From Distichodus sexfasciatus (lineage: Eukaryota > Chordata > Actinopteri > Characiformes > Distichodontidae): DNA of 64,000 nucleotides. The position numbers were made by a program, and so were the translations under genes. Below, piece by piece: positions 57,219 to 64,000 of this stretch. How positions within the stretch are numbered: position 1 is the stretch's first letter; each line of letters starts with the position of its first letter. Where the stretch lies: positions 1,983,579 through 2,047,578 of the forward strand of contig JAVGVS010000008.1 of NCBI GenBank assembly GCA_032718565.1, given 5' to 3'. A model generated the notes under the pieces. The model was not told the DNA's origin. It did not search any database and saw only the letters and a program-made list of their open reading frames with translations.

Positions 57219-59545
57219 TTACTTTGATAGCATCGCTTTTGAGCGATGCAACCGATACTGGTTATTATTAATCAAGAGGACTGATAACCCGTATTTTGGA
57301 TTTTCATAATGTTCTCAACACAAAAAGTGCACAGAGCTTCTGAGTCACAGTGTAAAAGTGTTGTTGTTTATAAGCTAAATTCATGATGTCAAATAAGAAA
57401 TCAGTTGTGACTTCAACCTCAGAGATTCGACTAAACAGGCCAAAACCAGGGGAATTTTTCATATGATTTATTTAATCTGCATAGAATTTTTTTTAATGAT
57501 ATACCAATTATCATAACATTATCATAACTAAACATTGGACCTTACTCATTGACCTCACATTCACAACCTCTGTATTTACTTTTATTTTTAGGGATGTGAA
57601 AATCGTAATTTTGTCTCATTGAAAACAAGTGCAGCTCAAACCACAGAAAGCATTAATGTTAGTGATGTTTTCTCTCATTAGATCCACAGTAACATCTGAG
57701 ATGTGAACTCATGTAGCCATAAATAAACGAGATATTTTGGCTTTTAGACAGATATTATTCTAGAGTCTTCATATCACATTGACCCCTGGGCTGGACTGCA
57801 TTTATCTGCCACTCCAGCATTTCCCACACAGTGGAGAGAGAGATGACAGATCTGCATAAGTGCTGTGACGCCTCTGTCTGAACAACTCCTCTCCTCGCCA
57901 GTCAGCACATGTGTGTGTGAATGTGTGTGTGTGTGTGTGTGTGTGTGTAGCAGTGTGTGTTAGAGAGAAAATTGCTCATGTGCTTGCTTTATTAAGTATC
58001 CACGAGTCTTACAAAATGCTACAGTACAATTTAAGTAAAATAATGTAATCTCATGTTCAATTGGAGATCAATTTTAGGACCATGTAAACCATATTATATT
58101 AATTTATTCACAGACTACCTATGACCAAGCACAAACTTACCATAACTATCATGTTTATCTTAGAAATAAAAGCCTTACATGTTACACAATTATAACGTCA
58201 ATATAACAGGTTCCTATGGGGAAAAATATACGACAGAAAAATAGATGAAAAGGATAAGTGCGGGTGATGACGGTTACAGATATGTGAAGAGGCCCATGGG
58301 CCCTCAAATCACGTCAAATTTGGTGGCTTTATGGCTGCACAGACGTTTTAGTGCAGCAGCCGCACAGTAAACGTCGAAATTTGAGCTCCGTGTTAGTCTA
58401 TGGGGAAAAAAATGGACAGAACTCAACAACGTGTATACAAGCAACCTACAACGGAATAGGGCACATGTTTTAGAGTTAGAACAAAGTTTCTAGCACAAAA
58501 ACTATAGGGGAGTAGTGGTTAGAAAAAACGTGGAATAAAAATTGGATAATAATGACTACAATCACATTATGACAGAAGTACAGGCTTTCATACCAGCTAC
58601 ACTGCAAGTCTCTGTATCTTTGTCCATATCTTTGGAAAATGGTTAAAAAAATTATTTTATGACCCACCAAATCTTAAATGTCTATCTTCAATACCTTGTG
58701 AAATGTCAATTATCATAATCTAAAAAATCATATTAACAATACATTTAACAAAACTTTATCAGTGAACAATAACTTGTCAATTTATCAAATTCATTAATAA
58801 TTCAATCAAAAAGGGTATTGTAATTACAAGTTACAAAAAGACTGTTCAAAATGCACTTGAACAAAGTTGCCAGTGTGTCCTGCCAAACACATCAATGTCA
58901 TTTTGCTCCTGACAATTTTTGACATTTTTGGGGGGGATTAGGTTTTTACAGGATATTGTGGCTACACATTTAAGGTCTGTTTTTGGCGAACACTGTATAC
59001 ATATTTTGAACATCATTGTTTTGCAATAGCGACGAGACTTTCAGACCTTGGAATTGAGATTTAGACTTGAAATAAAAGATTTAAAGGTTGAAATTAGAAT
59101 ACTTGTGTCCACCGAATGGTATGAGAGGAACTGAAACAAGTTTGTTACAGAGTGATGCTGCATCAATGAGCTCCAGTCTTTGTGAGTGAGATCAATGGGT
59201 TTGGCACAGCACTGGGATTCTGGCAGACAGCAATAGACCGGACATCTACATACAAACAAATAAAGCCCAGGGTTATGTGTACAGGATGTGTGTGTGTGGA
59301 GGTCAAACAGGCTGTAAATGGCTGTTACTAGTGAAATGTGTCTGTGCTACTGCAGAATCTTGTAAAGTTGACTGAAGTTTAGTTTCTTATATATCATCAA
59401 CACCTTTCAAGGCATTGTATAAATGGCATATGGATGTACTTCTACAGTAGAGTTAAGAGAGTGATGCAGTAAAGTCTTTTTTGTAGTAAAGTGATCCTTT
59501 TTCATCTCTGAGATGGCACAAGGAAATATTGATCAGTTCTACATT
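57219..59545. other. Intergenic stretch with a (TG)n run
   Basis: A (TG)n tract lies at 57917-57948. 58200-58700 has the look of an old dispersed repeat (GTTAGTCTATGGGGAAAA) but has no recognisable ends. There is no coding motif. Confidence 0.4.
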
Positions 59546-59725
59546 TAATGTCTTTAATCTCTTGATTTTATTTATTTGAATCGTCTCAGTCTAACACAGT
59601 ACATTCAAAAGTTAGGGTTAGGATTAGGGTTCTAGTTGAAATTCCCACCTAAAGTAAACTACTGTTCTGCAGTGAATCCTGCTGAGGTGACTTGAAAACG
59701 ACTGTTGTTAGGAAAGACACACCTG
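59546..59725 (+). repeat. Diverged direct repeat upstream of kcnj14, copy 1
   Basis: It is colinear with 61521-61700: CTTTAATCTCTTGATTT, CTAACACAGTACATTCAA, TTCCCACC, CCTGCTGAGGTGACTTGAAA and ACGACTGT appear in the same order. Identity is about 70% by eye. Confidence 0.65.
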
Positions 59726-59830
59726 GGCACCCTCACTTCATATCTCCCTGCAACATTGGGAAAATGTCACTGCATTCATAATTAATCTATAGTCTTACAG
59801 CTTGTAAAAAAAAGTGTTGGTAAACACTGA

Positions 59831-60068
59831 AAGTGAAAGATTATTTGTCATTGTGAACACATCACAGCACAGCACAACAAAATGTGAGCTCTGCATTTAA
59901 CCTATCCGTGAAGGAGCAAGCGGGCAGCTAACAAGCACCCGGGGAGCAGTGCTTTGGGACGGAATCTTGCTCATGAGTACCTCAGTGGTAACTTTACCAG
60001 CCCTGGATTAGAACCTGCAACCTTCTGATCACAGGGCAAACACCCTACCGTTACGCCACCAACTGCTC
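59831..60068 (-). mobile_element. SINE-A, near full-length
   Basis: On the plus strand it begins AAGTGAAAGATTATTTGTCA, contains CCTATCCGTGAAGGAGCAAG and ATGAGTACCTCAGTGGTAAC, and ends at the head complement CGTTACGCCACCAACTGCTC. Confidence 0.85.
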
Positions 60069-61520
60069 TGACACAATGTGTTTGTTCTGCTGTTGATAGA
60101 GTTTGACGCACTGTTTGTCTGTTATGGACTTGAAATATATATTTTGTGTGCCTCTGATACAACAGTATTTGAGGATTCTTCTGTCTCTTGTTGATTTGGC
60201 AAATTCTGTTTTTGTTCAGACTATAATCCCCAGAGTGGGTTTTAACAGGCTCAATTTCCTCAATAAATTCGTACAACCTGCTTTTTAAAGGCTTATGAGA
60301 GCACACTACCAATGAATTTATGCACCAGTGGGTTTATGCAGCACGGAATCAGTGTATTGTCACACTACATTCCCTATTTTGGAGTTCCTGTTTAGGATTA
60401 GTGTTCAGATTCATGACACTTTGTAATGTAATCTTGATGGCTATATATTGAATTTGATTATTTTTGGTCGGTATTAATATCTGCTACTGAAATGTACCTT
60501 ACTTCTCCCATCTTGAATGATTCACAAAAGCCTCATTATGTTGAATAATTCACATTTCCAACACATGGTCAGATCCAAAATACACAATCACTAGCCTACA
60601 TTGTGGTAATTTTAGGCTAGTCGAGTGGGGTTCATCATTGTTAGCATTAGGACTGCTAGTAATCTCATTTTATCTTTGTTCCACTTTTTGTTTCCTAATT
60701 CTTTTTTATTCTAGGACTGAGTGAAAAGGACCAAGACTCCTGCAGTTAAACTAAGAGGTTGAAGTCAGAAAATGGACTGAGCGTGAAGGAGATAAAGCTG
60801 GAAGAGAAGAGAAAATCATTTGCAAGTTTGGAGTTTAATTCCTCAGGAAAGTTAACATGATGGCACCACAGATTTGAAAATGAACCCCTATGTCACGTCT
60901 CAGTTTAGGAAAGATTTGTTTCCTCATTTTCATTTGTTGCTCATTCTTTGAGTTTCTGGTTTGTCTCTTTTTTCCAAAAGTACGTTCTGAATTCAAGCCA
61001 CACTGCTTTGCCTTGGTGCCTTGATACTGTTTCTGCAAATCTCAGATTTTCTTAAAGAACATCTGATTTGAGCTCTCACCTTCCCTGTGTCCTGCACACG
61101 TGTTGAGATTTTAATCTTTTTCAACCCAGTCATAATATGTGTACACATTTATTTTATATTATTCAAAGAAACGAAAAGCTGATTTAAACTGTGGTGTATT
61201 TTTGAAAGGTACTGCAGTGTGTAACTTTGTTCCTTCATGTTCTATTCTTCTTGAAACTTGTTCATTTTTGCATTCTATGGCCTCAAATATTTTAAAGAGT
61301 TTGTCCACCAGGATTCGATGACTACATACTAATGCTAGAACGTAAATAAGTCAGATGTCAGTATAATTTAGCGAGAGCAAAGTTGACATCCATCTGAAGG
61401 TTACAATTTCTGTTTTATTAAAGTATTGTTATTTTTCTTCTCATTTTGTAGAGCTTAATACAGTTGGTACTTCTTCTGATCCTCTTTCAGATTCTTCAGG
61501 TTGCGTCTCTAATATGGCAA
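60069..61520. other. Upstream flank of kcnj14, no recognised exon
   Basis: A TTCTTTTTTATTCTAG acceptor-like site occurs at about 60700-60715, but no matching donor or coding content follows. Confidence 0.35.
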
Positions 61521-61700
61521 CTGTCCTTAATCTCTTGATTTGATCAGTTTGTATTATTCAGCTTAACACAATACTTTCAAGAGTGTTTTTATGATACTTT
61601 TAAAGGAAAACCTAATCTGAAATGCCCACCCAGAACACACATTGTTTTTGCATTGGAGTCCCGCTGAGGTGACTCCAAAATGACTGTCTCTTGGAGAACT
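61521..61700 (+). repeat. Diverged direct repeat upstream of kcnj14, copy 2
   Basis: This is the second copy of the 59546-59725 block, about 2 kb downstream, in the same orientation. The SINE-A at 59831 lies between them. Confidence 0.65.
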
Positions 61701-62745
61701 GGGGCAAAGCTTTGGGGCTAGCAGTTCTATTCAGACACAAAGAAACATGACAGAAGATCAGATCCGGCACGGCACTGGGACTGTGGAAGAGCTTCTTTGC
61801 GATTTGCGTATTTCATTGTTCTCTACATCATGGCGATGAGTCATTTGATGGTTGTGATCTCTGTGGACTGCAGCTGTCAAGTGAGACTTAAGAAACTGTC
61901 ATTATCCAGTAAGTACTCATGGTTTTATCAGACAAATAATGGTGTGCTGACTAATAGCTCTGTAATATGAATACTATATAATATAGTGTCATGTCGCCTA
62001 CAGGTTTTAAATGACTGTGTTGCACATTTGCGTTCGTTATTTTGTAACACGTTGGTGTCTTTCTTGTGGCTTTAAACGTTTCGCCAACATCCAATGGAAA
62101 GTGAAGAAGTCTGGGTGAAATGGTCTGTATGGGCATGCTATTTTTCTACATCAATTTAATTATCCTTTTTTAATGCATGCCACAAGCTTTTCCACTCTTT
62201 GAAACAGACCTTCCTGTGTTTGCTGTAGAGCTTAAGGCTGATTTGCAAAGCGCTTCTCTGGATCTAGCCATACACTTAGATTGCTTTACTTTCCCTACGT
62301 TCTTCTCAGTGTCTCTCTGCCCTGTCTAAGCCAAGCTCCTCTGTCTGGATGTTTGTTATTCTGTTATTATTTCATATTCACACGCACTGACACGGTTCAA
62401 ACGGTATCTCACGTCTTTGCTGCTCAAATTATGTTACATGGAAGTGTTATATCCTGAAGTCCACGGATTTTGCAGGCGAACGTCTTTTCTGCAGTGTGGA
62501 TAATCTTTGCCAGTATTGCTTCTCAGGTTTGACGATGGTGATTTTTCCAGTTTTTTGGCACAAATAACACTGATCTCTCAGGATTAGATCCTAGCGGATA
62601 TGAAACAGCACTTTTGCAATTGACATTTCCTCAAGGAAAGAACTTTTTTGGAGTTTTTATTCATCACAAAATCTTCAGTCTTCAATCACAAGAGCACTTC
62701 AATTATTCTGCTTTTTTAAAAATCATCTTTCTTACAAAAACTGGA
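61701..62745. other. Upstream region and probable 5' leader of kcnj14
   Basis: Acceptor-like sites TTTTGCAG (62470-62477) and TGCTTCTCAG (near 62526) could start the exon that includes the initiation codon. The exact leader start cannot be chosen. Confidence 0.35.
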
Positions 62746-62746
62746 T

Positions 62747-62820
62747 TTTTGAGCAGAGAGTCTGGATTTAAACAGATAGTTTTGAGCAAAGAGTCTGGAC
62801 TCAAATAGACAGTTTTGAGC
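62747..62820 (+). repeat. 33-bp tandem repeat in the kcnj14 leader
   Basis: Units start TTTTGAGCAGAGAGTCTGGA (62747), TTTTGAGCAAAGAGTCTGGA (62780) and, partially, TTTTGAGC (62813). The array ends about 30 bases before the start codon. Confidence 0.85.
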
Positions 62821-62850
62821 ACACACAAAAGGGGTCTGTAGTCTCCAAAA

Positions 62851-63972
62851 ATGGGTGCCGCTCGGGTGAAGCGTCGCTTCAGTGCCGTGGTGGATGCCGC
62901 CCTCGACGAGGAGGAAGTCATGAAGCTGGCCCAAAGTGACGGAGATGGAGACGGAGATGGAGAGGGAGGAGTTGGGGCTTGTGGAGGAGGTCTCCCGTCT
63001 CCCACCTGCAATGGCAAGCCGCTCAACCTGCACGGCAACGTAGGAGGAACGCCAGGAAGGGATGAGGAGGAGGAGGAGGACGACGATGACGACGAGGACG
63101 AAGACCACGACAGTGGAGCGCCGGGAGCGAGGAGGAGAGGGGGATCGGGAGGAGGACGCAGCAGCCTGGCCCTCGGGGGAGCGGCCGGGAGGGAAGGGGA
63201 GTGGCAGGAGGCCGAAGTCACCTCGTCATCAGCCTCCCCTTCCCCCCTGTCTCCACTCCGAGGCCGAGGTCGAGACCGAGGATGCCGCCAGCGCCGCTGC
63301 CAGCGCCGGCCCCGCAGCCGCTTTGTGGGCAAGGACGGGCGCTGCAACGTCACCTTCGTCAACATGAGCGAGAGGGGCCAGCGCTACCTCACCGACCTCT
63401 TCACCACCTGCGTGGATGTCCGCTGGCGCTGGATGCTGGTGATTTTTACCCTCTCCTTCTTGCTCTCTTGGCTGCTGTTTGGCTTCGCCTTCTGGCTCAT
63501 AGCAGCCGCCCACGGGGACCTGACCCCACCTCCGTTGTCGGGGTCGTCCTCGTCCTCCCCCTCGCCTTCCTCTTCCTCCTTCTCTTCTTCCTCCTCGCCC
63601 AACGCTTCTTCCACCTTGGAGTCGTCGGAAGAGCCATGCTTCCAGCAGGTGAACAGCTTCATGGCGGCCTTCCTCTTCTCCCTGGAGACGCAGACCTCCA
63701 TAGGCTACGGCTTCCGCAGCGTGACCGAGGCCTGCCCCCTGGCGGTGTTTGCCGTCGTCTTGCAGTGCATTGTGGGCTGCATCATCGACGCGTTCATCAT
63801 CGGGGCGGTGATGGCCAAGATAGCCAAGCCCAAGAAGCGCAACGAGACCCTGCTGTTCTCGGAGGTGGCCGTGGTAGCTATGAGGGACGGGAAGCTGTGT
63901 ATGATGTGGCGTGTGGGAAACCTGCGCAAAAGCCACCTGGTGGAGGCCCACGTCCGAGCGCAGCTGCTCAAG
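62851..63972 (+). CDS. kcnj14: Inward rectifier K+ channel Kir2.4, first coding exon (partial)
   Basis: The ATG at 62851 in CCAAAAATGG opens 374 codons up to the donor AAG|GTGAGT, and the intron is phase 0. Kir2.4 subunits form tetrameric potassium channels of the plasma membrane that set resting potential, mainly in neurons. Core segments match human KCNJ14: RFVGKDGRCNVTFVN (157-171), DLFTTCVDVRWRW (182-194), TM1 (195-218), pore with TQTSIGYG (280-287), TM2 (297-322, Asp313 at the rectification-controller position) and AKPKKRNETL. TSIGYG rather than TTIGYG is also the Kir2.4 form. The N-terminal domain is unusually long (~155 residues before the conserved core) with an acidic run at 71-85. 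The turret has a Ser-rich insertion (228-259) carrying an NAS sequon. The rest of the C-terminal domain lies outside the window. Confidence 0.95.
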
Positions 63973-64000
63973 GTGAGTGGGGAACGAGCGATGCAGGGAG
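63973..64000 (+). other. Start of kcnj14 intron
   Basis: The GTGAGT donor follows the QLLK codons. In the human protein the corresponding position continues directly with a conserved PRVT segment, absent here, so translation should not run on into this sequence. Confidence 0.85.

Noticed and set aside
59041..59259. Minus-strand Cys-rich 72-codon frame
   Set aside because: The Cys pattern does not fit a known small secreted family, there is no convincing signal peptide or exon boundary, and the surrounding sequence looks noncoding.
60700..60830. Possible untranslated exon after TTCTTTTTTATTCTAG
   Set aside because: There is an acceptor-like site only. No donor within a reasonable distance joins it to the kcnj14 coding exon.
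63229..63951. Long minus-strand frame of 240 codons opposite kcnj14, and a second at 62703-63365
   Set aside because: Both are antisense to a strongly conserved channel exon. High GC and biased codons keep the complement open. The translations are low-complexity with no domain.

Overview
The window is vertebrate nuclear DNA, almost certainly from a teleost fish. It holds three protein-coding loci, each compact or partial, in a long background of interspersed repeats. The evidence is the receptor and channel orthologues, tRNA-derived SINEs with an L2-type tail, many hAT-like elements with 8-bp target duplications, a Tc1/mariner-type inverted-repeat element and abundant (CA)n, (AAT)n and (AG)n arrays. 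Species cannot be fixed from sequence alone.

Genes. (1) Bases 1-348 are the last coding exon of a plus-strand gene whose tail resembles class-6 semaphorins (PDVPPKP near the C-terminus), followed by a putative 3'UTR to about 3.5 kb. (2) Bases 42299-41142, minus strand, are a complete intronless coding region for a urotensin-II receptor family GPCR. A likely 5'UTR exon lies at about 44.04-44.33 kb. (3) Bases 62851-63972, plus strand, are the first coding exon of Kir2.4 (kcnj14), ending at a clean GTGAGT donor with the rest outside the window. I see no operon-like cooperation among these genes. They are independent neural or endocrine membrane-signalling genes. Both the receptor and the channel carry Ser-rich low-complexity insertions in loops that are short in their relatives.

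Mobile DNA. Region 3.9-7.4 kb is a nested stack: a LINE remnant with RNase H is broken by a fold-back element, next to an old SINE split by a hAT-like element (itself split by another hAT-like element) and by a younger copy of the same SINE. Other elements with visible ends lie at 2360-2819, 9799-10354, 12854-14092, 16126-17140, 19038-19189, 24274-24487, 36859-38269 and 48306-48980. Three tRNA-derived SINE families recur, here named A (12 copies), B (4) and C (7 or so). A possible CACTA-type element from 23029 contains a GC-rich promoter-like block and two exon-like segments. Two ~94% identical copies of a (CA)n-flanked repeat lie at 25.5 and 47.3 kb.

The remaining sequence, especially 30.1-34.1, 39.4-41.1, 45.5-48.1, 52.8-57.0 and 60.1-62.4 kb, is single-copy-looking noncoding DNA. 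Some blocks could be conserved regulatory elements, but this cannot be shown without alignment. No rRNA, genuine tRNA, CRISPR or prokaryotic feature is present.
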